Assembly: GCA_028817405.1 (NCBI GenBank)
Contig: JAPPPS010000006.1
Span: 1-64,000, forward strand
Direction of reading: 5' to 3'
Length of the DNA: 64,000 nucleotides
Source: Gammaproteobacteria bacterium
Lineage (GTDB): Bacteria > Pseudomonadota > Gammaproteobacteria > Arenicellales > Poriferihabitantaceae
The notes beneath the pieces were generated by a model. It made no database searches and was not told where the DNA came from. It saw only the letters and a list, made by a program, of their open reading frames with translations. The first letter of the stretch is position 1. Each line of letters starts with the position of its first letter. Of the stretch, positions 1-10,057 are shown in pieces. The position numbers and the translations under genes are program-made.

Positions 1-129
1 AACGCCGCGACATCTGGGAAGAAATTGAGAGCATCGGGTTGGGGGTTTGTGGGGTGGGGGTTTGAAATCCGCGGCGAGCAATTGCTCTCGGCGTTGCAGT
101 TTCCACAAACAACGTTTTATGTTTGTTTG

Positions 130-846
130 CTAATAATTGTTTTGGTGAACATCCCATTTGTTTGGGTTGCTTGAGCCATTAAACCGTTGCCGCGAAACAT
201 TATACGAAAAAGAAAATTCTCCCTCGTGTGAATCGGAAGATTGGGAAAAATCGATTCTCTTGTGTATGGAAAAACCATGTCTCAAAACGCAGACATGAAA
301 AAAGACAGCCTTGCTTTTTCCGTTCAAATTTAATTCTGGCATTTGCAAACCCTTGGAAAATTCCGAACATAAGCGATACAAAATTTTTCCCAGAGTTTCG
401 GTATTCACGGATTCGACTAAATGAAACCACATACCCGGTGCCGATTCGCGCAATAATTTTTGCACATCTTTGTATACGGCAACGTCATCCTGTGTATCAA
501 TATCTGTGTCTTTTTTAAATTCCACATTTAGAGTGTGCGCATTTGTCTTGTCGAGAATAGTAAAATCGGTTTGTGCTGCACGCGCATATTCCCCCTTAAA
601 TTGATACTGTTCGTTGGTAGGCGTTTCCACCGAGTAGAAAAAACCGCTCTCAAGAACAGATTCCAAAAATGCAAAACGGGCTTCTTGCTCACTTACTCTA
701 ATGTCCCCATTAGCATCAGTTGGAAAAAGCAAGCGAGAAAACGGCTCTTCCGGACGCGATTTACCTTCATGGATGCCATACGCGTTCCACAATCTCCGGT
801 CAGTTTTCCGGCATATTTCTCTAATGGCAGATGGGGCGATTAACAT
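130..846 (-). CDS. hypothetical protein, possible PD-(D/E)XK-like nuclease fold
   Basis: 238-aa ORF; segment TDFTILDKTNAHTLNVEFKKD has a D-X(n)-E-X-K arrangement. Fold assignment tentative. Confidence 0.5.
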   Translation of the reverse strand: MLIAPSAIREICRKTDRRLWNAYGIHEGKSRPEEPFSRLLFPTDANGDIRVSEQEARFAFLESVLESGFFYSVETPTNEQYQFKGEYARAAQTDFTILDKTNAHTLNVEFKKDTDIDTQDDVAVYKDVQKLLRESAPGMWFHLVESVNTETLGKILYRLCSEFSKGLQMPELNLNGKSKAVFFHVCVLRHGFSIHKRIDFSQSSDSHEGEFSFSYNVSRQRFNGSSNPNKWDVHQNNY

Positions 847-913
847 AACAAACGGGTTCGAGCGAACGGTTGGTTGGGTTGCCGGGATGCGGCGTTTTCG
901 GGAATCTATTCAG

Positions 914-1321
914 TCACTCGCTTCTGCGCTTCAATGATAATACGTGTTTCATCAGAGCGATACCGCTTCTGGCGCTTTCGTTTCCTTGCGCCGCCCCCAG
1001 ACTAAACCATTTATAAGCCTCTACGTAATCTTGCGGCACCCCCCTACCCATACCGTACAGCCAACCGAGACCGGCTTGTGCATCCGCATGCCCTTGCTCG
1101 GCAGCCTTGCGAAACCAACGCGCTGCTTGCGCATGATTCCTTGGCACCTTACTACCTTCGTTATACATCACGCCGAGATCGAATTGCGCATCCGCATCGC
1201 CTTGTTTGGCAAGTTGCAAACATTCTTGATAACCGCCTGAACATCCGTTCTGCGCCCATACAGGAACTATCAACGCGCAACAAAGCGCGCCGAGAAACGC
1301 CATACGAAGTTTCATGTTCAT
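914..1321 (-). CDS. Sel1-repeat (TPR-like) protein with signal peptide
   Basis: Start chosen at MNMKLRMAFLGALCCALIVPVWAQ (signal peptide-like); repeats such as [48 protein letters not shown]. Confidence 0.85.
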   Translation of the reverse strand: MNMKLRMAFLGALCCALIVPVWAQNGCSGGYQECLQLAKQGDADAQFDLGVMYNEGSKVPRNHAQAARWFRKAAEQGHADAQAGLGWLYGMGRGVPQDYVEAYKWFSLGAAQGNESARSGIALMKHVLSLKRRSE

Positions 1322-1379
1322 GGTGATTTGCTCCGAGAGTGTCCGCCAAAAGCGGCGGGAATTGGGCGAGATTATGGCC

Positions 1380-1650
1380 GCCCCCGCCACCGCTGTCAAT
1401 CCCCGAACAACGGCAAAACCCGCCATTCCGTGCAGAAACACGGAATCCAGACGCCAAGCCTGCCCCCGTCACCGAGCGGGGGGACGGCAATTGACACCAC
1501 ACCGAAAAATCGCCCACTCCGTCATTCCGGACGATTGGAAAACAAGGAGCGCAGCGCCACTATTTTCCATTGACCCGGAATCCAGAGTCTTTAATTGACC
1601 TGGCGAGAATGCAAAAAAAGACTCTGGATTCGGGCGTCCAAGCCGGAAAA
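1380..1650. repeat. dispersed repeat family copy
   Basis: CCCGCCATTCCGTGCAGAAACACGGAATCCAGACGCC; GGAAAACAAGGAGCGCAGCGCCACTATTTTCC; shared with 3390-3535 and 51000-51140. Confidence 0.75.
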
Positions 1651-1666
1651 ATCCGCCGGGCGCGGT

Positions 1667-2548
1667 TTAATTTTCCGGGAAATACCGTTGGGCGAGGTAT
1701 TCTCTATATGCCTGATACTCCTTGTGTGAGTCGCCCAATTTTTTCGGCAAGCGCTTAAAAAGATTCTGGTATGTCATCGCGCGAATCTTTCCGCCGTCGC
1801 CGACCACTCCGTCATCGTTGCCGACCGCTTTGATGAACTCGTCAATTTCTTGCTTGTGGTGTTCCGCCGCCTTTCCGGTGGAGTCAAACCACAGATATAA
1901 AATTTCCCATTTACCATAATGCTTGGGCTGATTGTTTTTAGAATTCGCAAGGCCGAGCATGTGCTTCAGCAATTGAGCGGCGTCTAAATGGTGATAGCAC
2001 AATTCTTCCTCCCGCAACTGTTGCGCGACATTCTGACAACCACGCAACTCTTTGTCTCCCCACAATTCTTTATTTTGCCCGTTCTTGTGGAGAAAACATG
2101 AATCCACTAAACGATTCTTTTTGGCAATGTCGCCGCTATACGGCTCGGTGAACTTGCATTCAATCGCAAGCATTGAATCATCGGACACCTGAAAAACGAC
2201 ATCGAGATTGGGTGGATTTCCAGGAAGTCCCGTTGGAAATTTTTGTTCGAAGCAAAGACCACGGACATCCGCAACGCTAAGTGCGTCAGCGAGCGGTTTG
2301 GTCTCTTTACCTTGCCGCCAGTAATCAAAGAAATTGCACGCCAATGCGGATGAAGAATTTAACGCGCGCATTTTTCCGTCCAATTCATCACCGTCCCCCT
2401 TCTTGAATTCGTCAAATGTGTCGGAATTCATGGGTCGAAATAAATTGTCCTCAAGCCGCAAGCAAGAATAGCCGGTCGAAGAAAGTTCAAGGGGTTCTGC
2501 GCGAGCCCACTTTCTTTGACAATTTTCAATTTTGTCCGCGATATTCAT
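1667..2548 (-). CDS. putative PD-(D/E)XK nuclease-like protein
   Basis: PGNPPNLDVVFQVSDDSMLAIECKF resembles a restriction-endonuclease-like catalytic motif (D...ExK). ORF open to 2644; internal ATG at 2548 avoids overlap with the next gene. Confidence 0.55.
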   Translation of the reverse strand: MNIADKIENCQRKWARAEPLELSSTGYSCLRLEDNLFRPMNSDTFDEFKKGDGDELDGKMRALNSSSALACNFFDYWRQGKETKPLADALSVADVRGLCFEQKFPTGLPGNPPNLDVVFQVSDDSMLAIECKFTEPYSGDIAKKNRLVDSCFLHKNGQNKELWGDKELRGCQNVAQQLREEELCYHHLDAAQLLKHMLGLANSKNNQPKHYGKWEILYLWFDSTGKAAEHHKQEIDEFIKAVGNDDGVVGDGGKIRAMTYQNLFKRLPKKLGDSHKEYQAYREYLAQRYFPEN

Positions 2549-2601
2549 TGGTCTCACACTTGTGTAAGCCGCTTTCACCCGGTCGATGCTCGGCCGAACA
2601 T

Positions 2602-3324
2602 TTAGCTTTCTTGTTTGATAATATTCTGATGCGCCCGAAGCCACTGGTCAGCCTGCTTTTTGGCCTCGACAATTTCGTCATGTGACATGCTCTCTTCCAG
2701 CAAGCCGAGATACTCCCTCCTGTCATCATTTCCCTGTGCAACGACCACGCTGTACCATTTGTGAGCCGCTATGTATTCCCCTTCCTCTTCATATATCGAA
2801 CCGAGATTGTCTTGCGCTTCCGCATGGTTTTGTTCGGCGGCCTTGAGACACCAGTACGCCGCCTGCTCATCATTTTTATTGTTTTCTGACTCGGCAATGT
2901 ACCCTCTATACATCATGCCAAGGCTGAATTGTGCGGCCGCATCACCTTGTTCGGCGGCCTTATGAAACCAGTGCGCGGCTTGCGGAAAACAGTGCGCGGC
3001 TTGTGCATAATCTTGTTCACACCCCTTGCCTAAGTAGTATGCACCGAGATTGCATTGCGCTTCCACATGGCCTTGTTCAGCGGCTTTACGAAACCAATGC
3101 ACGGCCTGCGCATCATCTTCCGCCAAACCTTTGCCATTAAAATACATCCAGCCGAGGTTGAATTGCCCTTCCGCATTGCCTTGTTCAGCGGCTTTGCGAA
3201 ACCAATGCGTGGCTTGCGCATAATCTTTCGTCATGCTTTCGCCAAAGTAATACTTCTCGCCGAGACGGATCTGCGCTTTCGGCTCGCCTTGTTCGGCGCG
3301 AAGTTTCAGGTCTTTTATGTCCAT
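2602..3324 (-). CDS. Sel1-repeat protein
   Basis: Multiple [23 protein letters not shown] repeats; start at [13 protein letters not shown]. Confidence 0.9.
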   Translation of the reverse strand: MDIKDLKLRAEQGEPKAQIRLGEKYYFGESMTKDYAQATHWFRKAAEQGNAEGQFNLGWMYFNGKGLAEDDAQAVHWFRKAAEQGHVEAQCNLGAYYLGKGCEQDYAQAAHCFPQAAHWFHKAAEQGDAAAQFSLGMMYRGYIAESENNKNDEQAAYWCLKAAEQNHAEAQDNLGSIYEEEGEYIAAHKWYSVVVAQGNDDRREYLGLLEESMSHDEIVEAKKQADQWLRAHQNIIKQES

Positions 3325-3379
3325 CAGACGGTTTGCTCCGGGAATGGTTATCAAAATCGGCGAGGATTTGACCATTTCT

Positions 3380-3535
3380 CGCCGCTACCGTCAATCCCCG
3401 AACAACGGCAAAAACCCGCCATTCCGTGCGGGAACACGGAATCCAGACGCCATGGATGGCAATCTAAACGCATCGAAATATCGACGAAAAAGCAAAGACT
3501 CTGGACTCCGGCTGCCGCCGGAGTGGCGGCATGAA
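3380..3535. repeat. dispersed repeat family copy
   Basis: GTCAATCCCCGAACAACGGCAAAAACCCGCCATTCCGTGCGGGAACACGGAATCCAGACGCC and AAAGACTCTGGACTCCGGCTGCCGCCGGAGTGGC. Confidence 0.75.
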
Positions 3536-3589
3536 ACTCCGCCCACTTTACCTTACAATCCCACCCCCACAACCCCGCCGCCACCGACC

Positions 3590-4879
3590 ATGAAAGCCAC
3601 CCACGTCACCGACATCAACGCTGCCGACGCCCGCGATTACATGCGCCGTCTCGGCCAGGCGGCGCGGGAATCCGCGGTGGTGGTGGCCGAGGCCGCGACG
3701 GCGGATAAGAATGCGGCGTTGGAGGCGGTGGCGCAATGTCTGCGCGATGATGAGGCGCGCATCATCGAAGCCAACGCCGAAGATTTAACCGCCGGCAAAC
3801 GGGCAAAGTTGAGCGACGCGTTGCTCGACCGTCTCGCGCTGGACGCCGGGCGCATCGCCGCCATGGCCGAAGGCTGCCGCCAAGTCGCGGCGCTGCCGGA
3901 CCCGGTCGGCGAAGTCAGCGGCATGGCGTACCGGCCGAGCGGCATTCAGGTCGGGCGCATGCGCGTGCCGCTCGGCGTCATCGGCATCATCTACGAGTCG
4001 CGGCCGAATGTCACCGTCGACGCCGCGGCGTTGTGTTTGAAAGCCGGCAACGCGGTGCTCTTGCGCGGCGGCTCCGAGGCGATTCACTCCAACCGCGCCA
4101 TCGCCGAATCATTGCGCGCCGGCCTGCAGCAAGCGCAACTGCCGGCGGCCGCGGCGCAGTTGGTCGAGACCACCGACCGGGCCGCGGTCGGCGAGATGCT
4201 GCGCATGCGCGAGTGCATCGATGTCATCGTGCCGCGCGGCGGCAAAAGTTTAATCGAGCGCGTGAGTCGCGACGCCATGGTGCCGGTCATCCGTCATCTC
4301 GACGGCGTCTGCCATGTGTATGTCGACGACGACGCCGATTTAGGAAAAGCCATGCGCGTGGCGTTCAACGCCAAGGCGCGACGCTACGGCATCTGCGGCG
4401 CGATGGAAACGTTGTTGGTCGCCGAGAGCGTCGCGCGCCGGTTGCTTCCCCAACTGTCGCGGCAGTACATCGAGCGCGGCATCGAGTTGCGCGGCTGCGA
4501 CAAGTCGCGCGCCATCGTGCCGCGGATGAAACCCGCCACCGAGGACGATTGGTACGCCGAATATCTCGACGCCATTCTCGCGGTGCGCGTGGTCGACGGT
4601 TTGCAACAAGCCATCGCGCACATCAACACCTTCGGCTCGCGCCACACCGATTCCATCGTCACCGAAAACCTTGCAAGCGCGCGCCGCTTTTTGCGCCGGG
4701 TGGATTCCAGTTCGGTGATGGTGAACGCCTCGACGCAGTTCGCCGACGGTTTTGAATACGGCCTCGGCGCGGAAATCGGCATCAGCACCGACAAACTGCA
4801 TGCGCGCGGCCCGGTCGGCTTGGAAGGTTTGACCTGCCAAAAATACATCGTGGTCGGCGACGGACATGTCCGACCGTGA
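3590..4879 (+). CDS. proA: glutamate-5-semialdehyde dehydrogenase (gamma-glutamyl phosphate reductase)
   Basis: Motifs [37 protein letters not shown] and [18 protein letters not shown] open from 3317, start placed at 3590. Confidence 0.95.
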   Translation: MKATHVTDINAADARDYMRRLGQAARESAVVVAEAATADKNAALEAVAQCLRDDEARIIEANAEDLTAGKRAKLSDALLDRLALDAGRIAAMAEGCRQVAALPDPVGEVSGMAYRPSGIQVGRMRVPLGVIGIIYESRPNVTVDAAALCLKAGNAVLLRGGSEAIHSNRAIAESLRAGLQQAQLPAAAAQLVETTDRAAVGEMLRMRECIDVIVPRGGKSLIERVSRDAMVPVIRHLDGVCHVYVDDDADLGKAMRVAFNAKARRYGICGAMETLLVAESVARRLLPQLSRQYIERGIELRGCDKSRAIVPRMKPATEDDWYAEYLDAILAVRVVDGLQQAIAHINTFGSRHTDSIVTENLASARRFLRRVDSSSVMVNASTQFADGFEYGLGAEIGISTDKLHARGPVGLEGLTCQKYIVVGDGHVRP

Positions 4880-4987
4880 GTGACGGTCGCGACGGCGGCA
4901 TCGCCGCCGGTTAACTTCGCTTCGCTTAACTTCGCTTCGCTTCATTGCATTTCGCCGGCGCGCCAACCAGTTAACGCTTAACGCCGC

Positions 4988-5980
4988 ATGGACGCTTACC
5001 GCCGCGCGCTGCTAAACAGTTTCACCGTCAGCAATCTCGACCGCTGCGCCGAGCGGCGCGGCGATGACGACTGGTTGGCGGCGCGCCGATGCGATGCCGC
5101 GAGTTTGTTCGTGACGGTGCGCGGCGGCGATTGCTTAATTAACATGGAGCACGCCGCGCCGGTGTTTTTGAACTGCGAACAAGTCGATGATGATGCGTTG
5201 GCCGATGCCATGTTCCTCGGCTGCATCGACGGCGGCGCGGTGTTTGCGGTGGACGCCGGTGACGGTGAAGTCGATAGCGGTGTCGACAGCGGCGTCGATA
5301 ACAACGGTGGCATCGACAACAGTGTCATCGCCAACGCAACAAGCAACGGTGACTTCATCGACCTGCGCATCGCCGCATCAAACATGAACGCCGAACATGC
5401 ATCGCTGCTCGCCTACGCCAAAACCCTGGTGCACTGGCGGCGTTGCCACCGCCATTGCCCGGCCTGCGCCGCGCCGTTGCGGGCGGAAAGCGGCGGCCAT
5501 GTTTTGCGCTGCGGCGGTTGCGGGCGCGCGCAGTTTCCGCGCACCGACCCGGCCGTCATCGTATTAGTGGAACACGCCGGCGCATGCCTCCTGGCGCGCC
5601 AGGCCGGCTGGGAGCAGCAAAGGTATTCGGTGCTGGCCGGCTTTGTCGAGCCGGGCGAATCGGCGGAGCAAACCGTGCTGCGCGAAGTGCGCGAAGAAGC
5701 CGGCGTTATCGTCACCGCCCTGCGCTACCACGCCTCGCAACCGTGGCCCTTCCCCGGCGCGCTGATGCTCGGCTACTTCGCGCAAGCGCAAGACGCGCGC
5801 ATCAAAGTCGACGGCGATGAACTGGAGCACGCGCAATGGTTCACTCGCGACGCGTTAACGCGCGCGTTGCAACAAAACCAACTGCGCTTGTCGCCGGCGA
5901 TTTCCATCTCTCACCGTCTCATCGAGCATTGGTTCGATGCGGAAAGCAAAACACCGTTGCGCGAACTGTTGGCGAAATGA
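4988..5980 (+). CDS. nudC: NAD+ diphosphatase (Nudix hydrolase, NudC type)
   Basis: Zinc motif CPACAAPLRAESGGHVLRCGGC; Nudix box GFVEPGESAEQTVLREVREEAGV. Confidence 0.92.
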   Translation: MDAYRRALLNSFTVSNLDRCAERRGDDDWLAARRCDAASLFVTVRGGDCLINMEHAAPVFLNCEQVDDDALADAMFLGCIDGGAVFAVDAGDGEVDSGVDSGVDNNGGIDNSVIANATSNGDFIDLRIAASNMNAEHASLLAYAKTLVHWRRCHRHCPACAAPLRAESGGHVLRCGGCGRAQFPRTDPAVIVLVEHAGACLLARQAGWEQQRYSVLAGFVEPGESAEQTVLREVREEAGVIVTALRYHASQPWPFPGALMLGYFAQAQDARIKVDGDELEHAQWFTRDALTRALQQNQLRLSPAISISHRLIEHWFDAESKTPLRELLAK

Positions 5981-6022
5981 AAACGCCAACGCCGCCTCCG
6001 AGCGCGCCGTTATAATCGCGCG

Positions 6023-6589
6023 ATGAAACGACGCGACGACAACCGCGGTCACCACCCCGGCCGCGACATCAGTCAACGCCGCGGCGCCCGGCGCGACATC
6101 AGTCAACGCCGCGGTGACCGGCGCAGCGGCGACTGGCGGACCGTGGCCGGTTTGCTGGCGGCGTTGCCGGTCGCCGCGGCCGAGCGGCCGGCCGATGATG
6201 CGGCGCAACGGCGGCTGGCGGATTTCTGGACGCGGCATTTCGGCCCCGCGGCCGCGCGCTCGACGCCGCTGCTGTTCGCGTCCGGCCGGCTGGTGGTGTT
6301 CGTCGAGGCCGCGGCGTGGGGCCATGAAATCCGCCACCGCGCGCCGGGCTTGCTCCAAGAATTAACCCGCAACGGCATCGCCGCCAACTCCATCACGGTA
6401 AAAACCCGCCCGCCCCCGCCCGCCCCGCCCCCGCGCAAAACCCGCCCGCCGTTCCGCCTCTCCCCCGCCAGCGCCGCGCACCTCAAATCATTGGCCGAAA
6501 CCATCGACCACCCCCCATTAGCGCAAGCCCTGCGGAGGTTGGCGAAGCGCGCGACGGCGGCGGCGGAAAGGCAAGCAACGGATAAATAA
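6023..6589 (+). CDS. DUF721 / DciA-like protein
   Basis: GRLVVFVEAAAWGHEIRHRAPGLLQELTRNGI matches the DUF721 signature; N-terminus has a tandem duplication RDISQRRGxRR. Confidence 0.65.
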   Translation: MKRRDDNRGHHPGRDISQRRGARRDISQRRGDRRSGDWRTVAGLLAALPVAAAERPADDAAQRRLADFWTRHFGPAAARSTPLLFASGRLVVFVEAAAWGHEIRHRAPGLLQELTRNGIAANSITVKTRPPPPAPPPRKTRPPFRLSPASAAHLKSLAETIDHPPLAQALRRLAKRATAAAERQATDK

Positions 6590-6595
6590 AAGACG

Positions 6596-6632
6596 CTGGA
6601 CTCCGAGCCAAAGCCTGGAGTCTTTATCTTTC
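6596..6632 (+). terminator. possible intrinsic terminator between convergent genes
   Basis: GGACTCC-GAGCCAAAGCC-TGGAGTC hairpin followed by TTTATCTTT; overlaps a dispersed repeat family. Confidence 0.4.
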
Positions 6633-6663
6633 CGCCAACCGCCCTTATCGGCCGTCCTTCAAA

Positions 6664-7068
6664 TCAATCGCCGGGATGGGAGGCATGGGCTTTGTTGATG
6701 AGGATTTTTTGCTTTTTCTCTAGCACCGGGCATTTTTGCGCGGCGTTTTTGACTTGGTGTCGGGCGGCCGGAGAAAGAAAGCCTTTTTTGCCGGTCAGTT
6801 CCTGCAATGTGAACGGAAACAGGCGGTCGCAGGCGATATATGAATGATGGCTGAGAAAGCGGTGTTCTTCAGCGGAAATCGCGGCGTAACATTTCATGCG
6901 GTGCTGGTTTTCGCGGAGAAACCGCGGAATGCTGGAATTGATAAACAAGCCCAAGGGCCGGGGCTGGGCGGCGACAACAACGACGAACTTGTCTTTAACG
7001 GGTTTGGAGTGGCGGCACTGTGGCACCCAAAATACATCCCATTCCCCGATTCGGGCGGGGCGGCTCAA
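6664..7068 (-). CDS. putative toxin partner of Panacea/SocA-like protein
   Basis: ORF coupled to the upstream Panacea gene via TTGA overlap (TTG start 7066-7068, TGA stop 7065-7067); IGEWDVFWVP...DKFVVVVAAQPRPLGLFINSS suggests a small beta-barrel domain. Start uncertain (ORF open to 7170). Confidence 0.5.
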   Translation of the reverse strand: MSRPARIGEWDVFWVPQCRHSKPVKDKFVVVVAAQPRPLGLFINSSIPRFLRENQHRMKCYAAISAEEHRFLSHHSYIACDRLFPFTLQELTGKKGFLSPAARHQVKNAAQKCPVLEKKQKILINKAHASHPGD

Positions 7069-7628
7069 GGAGCGGTGTTCCGGAGATAATTCAGCAACGC
7101 CCCCCGCCCCCTGCAGTGCGTGGTCATTGCCTCCAAGGAAATGGCGGTGTTTGGCGGCGTACTTTTCCACGCCGCGTCATGGCTGACATGGGTTAACTCA
7201 TTAAACAAACAGCGGCCGTATTTTTTGACCGCCCATTCGATGCACTCCACATCGGAATCACTGAGTTCCATCAGGTCGGCTTCGCGCAACGGTTTGACCC
7301 GGCAACCGCTCACCGCCAGCGCATCCTTGGCGCGTTTAACAACAGCGCGGCGCGGAGTCCACTGGTCGCGCGCATCGCCGCGCACCGCTTTCAGCATGCC
7401 GTATATCGCGCTCGGCACCGGGCCGTATTTCATCGCCACATAACTGTCGCCGCAAATCAGCCGGCCGTATTCGCGCAGGTGGCGTTTGTCGGCAAAGTAA
7501 AAAATCTTGGCGATGTTATGCAGCCCCGGGCGCGGCAAGCGGGCGGCAAGATACAGCACACACTCCACCGCCTTCGCCGGCTCGAAAGGAAAAGGATATT
7601 GCATCGAACGCTCGGTCGCTGACTTCAC
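7065..7628 (-). CDS. Panacea-domain (SocA/GepA-like, formerly DUF4065) protein
   Basis: LHNIAKIFYFADKRHLREYGRLICGDSYVAMKYGPVPSAIYGMLKAV is a characteristic Panacea/SocA signature. Confidence 0.8.
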   Translation of the reverse strand: MKSATERSMQYPFPFEPAKAVECVLYLAARLPRPGLHNIAKIFYFADKRHLREYGRLICGDSYVAMKYGPVPSAIYGMLKAVRGDARDQWTPRRAVVKRAKDALAVSGCRVKPLREADLMELSDSDVECIEWAVKKYGRCLFNELTHVSHDAAWKSTPPNTAISLEAMTTHCRGRGALLNYLRNTAP

Positions 7629-7682
7629 TTGTGGGAATACTAAAACTGCGTCTTCGCCGTTGTCAACACAACAAACGCCGAC

Positions 7683-8594
7683 TCAAACTTCCGCCACGGT
7701 GCGGACGAAGGCGATGGGGAGTTCGGTTTCGTCTTCGTAGGAGATGAGTTCCCAGGCCGATTGGTCTGCGGTTAACTTGCGCAGTAGGCGGTTGTTTAAG
7801 GCGTGGCCGGATTTGTGGGCGCTGAAGGCGCCGATGAGGGGGTGGCCGAGCAGGTATAAATCGCCGATGGCGTCCAGGACTTTGTGTTTGACGAATTCGT
7901 CTTTGTATCTGAGGCCGTCGTCGTTGAGGATGTGGAACGAGTCCAGCACGATGGCGTTGTCGAAACTGCCGCCTTGCGCCAGGCCGGCGTTGCGCAGCGC
8001 TTCCAAGTCTTCCATAAAACCGAAGGTGCGCGCGCGGCTGACATCTTTGACGAACGAGGTGGTGGAAAAATCCACCGACGCGACTTGCGTGGAGTTTTGC
8101 AAAATCGGATGCTTGAAGTCGATGGCGAATGACACTTTGAAACCGTTGAACGGCTCGAACTTGACCCACTTGTCGCCATCTGCGATGCGCAACGGTTTTT
8201 TGATGCGGATGAATTGCTTGGGGCGGTTTTGTTCGCGAATGCCGGCTGATTGCAGGAGGAACACGAACGGGCCGGCGCTGCCGTCCATTATCGGCACTTC
8301 CGGGGCGCTGACTTCGACGAAGGCGTTGTCGATGCCGAGGCCGGCGAACGCCGACATTAAATGCTCGACGGTGGAGATTTTTACGCCGTCGGCTTCCAGC
8401 GTGGTGGACAGCCGGGTGTCGGTGACATTGCCGGGCCGGGCCGCGATTTCCACCGCCCGCTCTAAATCCACGCGCAAGAAAATGATGCCGGTGTCGGCCG
8501 GGGCCGGGCGCAAGGTCAGGTAGATTTTCTCCCCGGTATGCAGGCCGACGCCGGTGGCGCGGATGATGTTTTTTAGGGTGCGCTGTTTAATCAC
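7683..8594 (-). CDS. lpxC: UDP-3-O-acyl-N-acetylglucosamine deacetylase
   Basis: [81 protein letters not shown] start at 8594. Confidence 0.95.
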   Translation of the reverse strand: MIKQRTLKNIIRATGVGLHTGEKIYLTLRPAPADTGIIFLRVDLERAVEIAARPGNVTDTRLSTTLEADGVKISTVEHLMSAFAGLGIDNAFVEVSAPEVPIMDGSAGPFVFLLQSAGIREQNRPKQFIRIKKPLRIADGDKWVKFEPFNGFKVSFAIDFKHPILQNSTQVASVDFSTTSFVKDVSRARTFGFMEDLEALRNAGLAQGGSFDNAIVLDSFHILNDDGLRYKDEFVKHKVLDAIGDLYLLGHPLIGAFSAHKSGHALNNRLLRKLTADQSAWELISYEDETELPIAFVRTVAEV

Positions 8595-8823
8595 GCGGCT
8601 GCCGCGCTCACGGTGGGGCTGGTGGGGTTGGTGGGGTTGGGTGACGGTGTCGGTTGCGGAACGAGGGCGCGACACTACCACACCACGGCGCGTCAAGCAA
8701 ACTCGGTTGGCGAATCCAATTCCGCGGCGCATGGATTTCGTGGGGGCGACCGGGCGGCGACCGGCCGACCGACGCCGGCGACCGACGACGGCACCGCCGA
8801 CGGCGACAGCGCCCTCCCCGCCG

Positions 8824-9957
8824 TCAGTCCGCTTGCCGGCGCAGAAACGGCGGCAGGTCGTAGTCCTGGGCGTTCAGGCCGAGGGCCTCGGCGGCCGAGG
8901 TCGCGGCGCGCTGCGGCGGCAGGCGGCGCGGCTGCGGCACCGGGCGCAAATGCGAATTGGCCGGCGATTGAGCGTTGCCACCGCCGCTGCGCTGCGCTTT
9001 CGGGTCCGCCAGGCCGGTGGCCACCATCGTCACCCGCAACTGCTCCTGCATGCCGGCGTCGAGCGCGGTGCCGATGACCACATTGGCGTCGCCGGCCGCG
9101 AACTCGCCGACCGCGGTGCCGACCGCCTCGTATTCGCCGATGGTCATCTCCTTGGAGGCGGTGATGTTCACTAACATGCCGCGCGCGCCGTGCAGGTCGA
9201 CATCCTCCAGCAGCGGGCTGGAAATCGCCAGTTTGGCCGCCTCCGCGGCGCGGTTCTCGCCGCTGGCGACCGCCGAGCCCATCATCGCCATGCCCATCTC
9301 CGACATCACCGTGCGCACATCGGCGAAGTCGACATTGATGAATCCGGGCCGGGTAATCAACTCGGAAATCCCCTGCACCGCGTTGAACAGCACCTTGTCG
9401 GCTTCGTGAAACGCCTCGACCATGGTCGCGCTCTGGCCCATCACCGCCAACACCTTCTCGTTGGGGATGACAATCAGCGAGTCGACATGCGCCTGCAATT
9501 CGCGGATGCCTTCGTGCGCGACTTGCATGCGCTTCGGGCCCTCGAACGGGAACGGCCGCGTGACCACCGCCACCGCGAGCATTTTCATCTCGCGCGCCAA
9601 CTCGGCGATGACCGGGGTGGCGCCGGTGCCGGTGCCGCCGCCCATGCCCGCGGCGATGAACACCATGTCCGCGCCCTTGATGGATTCGGCGATGCGCTCG
9701 CGGTCCTCGACCGCGGCCTGGCGGCCGATGTCGGGGTTTGCGCCGGCGCCGAGGCCTTTGGTCAGGCCCTCGCCGATTTGCAGCACCGTGGCCGCGCCTG
9801 AGCGGGTCAAGGCTTGGGCGTCGGTGTTGGCGTTGATGACGCCGACACCGTCGAGTTCGGCGTCGACCATGTGCTCGACCGCGTTGCCGCCGCCGCCGCC
9901 GACGCCGATGACTTTGATGACCGCCTGTTTGCACGGCGTTTCTTGAAACTCTAACAT
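8824..9957 (-). CDS. ftsZ: cell division protein FtsZ
   Basis: [34 protein letters not shown]-terminal peptide [13 protein letters not shown]; start [21 protein letters not shown]. Confidence 0.97.
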   Translation of the reverse strand: MLEFQETPCKQAVIKVIGVGGGGGNAVEHMVDAELDGVGVINANTDAQALTRSGAATVLQIGEGLTKGLGAGANPDIGRQAAVEDRERIAESIKGADMVFIAAGMGGGTGTGATPVIAELAREMKMLAVAVVTRPFPFEGPKRMQVAHEGIRELQAHVDSLIVIPNEKVLAVMGQSATMVEAFHEADKVLFNAVQGISELITRPGFINVDFADVRTVMSEMGMAMMGSAVASGENRAAEAAKLAISSPLLEDVDLHGARGMLVNITASKEMTIGEYEAVGTAVGEFAAGDANVVIGTALDAGMQEQLRVTMVATGLADPKAQRSGGGNAQSPANSHLRPVPQPRRLPPQRAATSAAEALGLNAQDYDLPPFLRRQAD

Positions 9958-10057
9958 GGGAATGCCCTCTGTTGGAAAACCGGTTGGAGCCCGCGCGCGC
10001 GAATTGATGAGACGCCGGCGCGCGGAGTGGAATGAATTCGATGGATGCGATGGCGCG

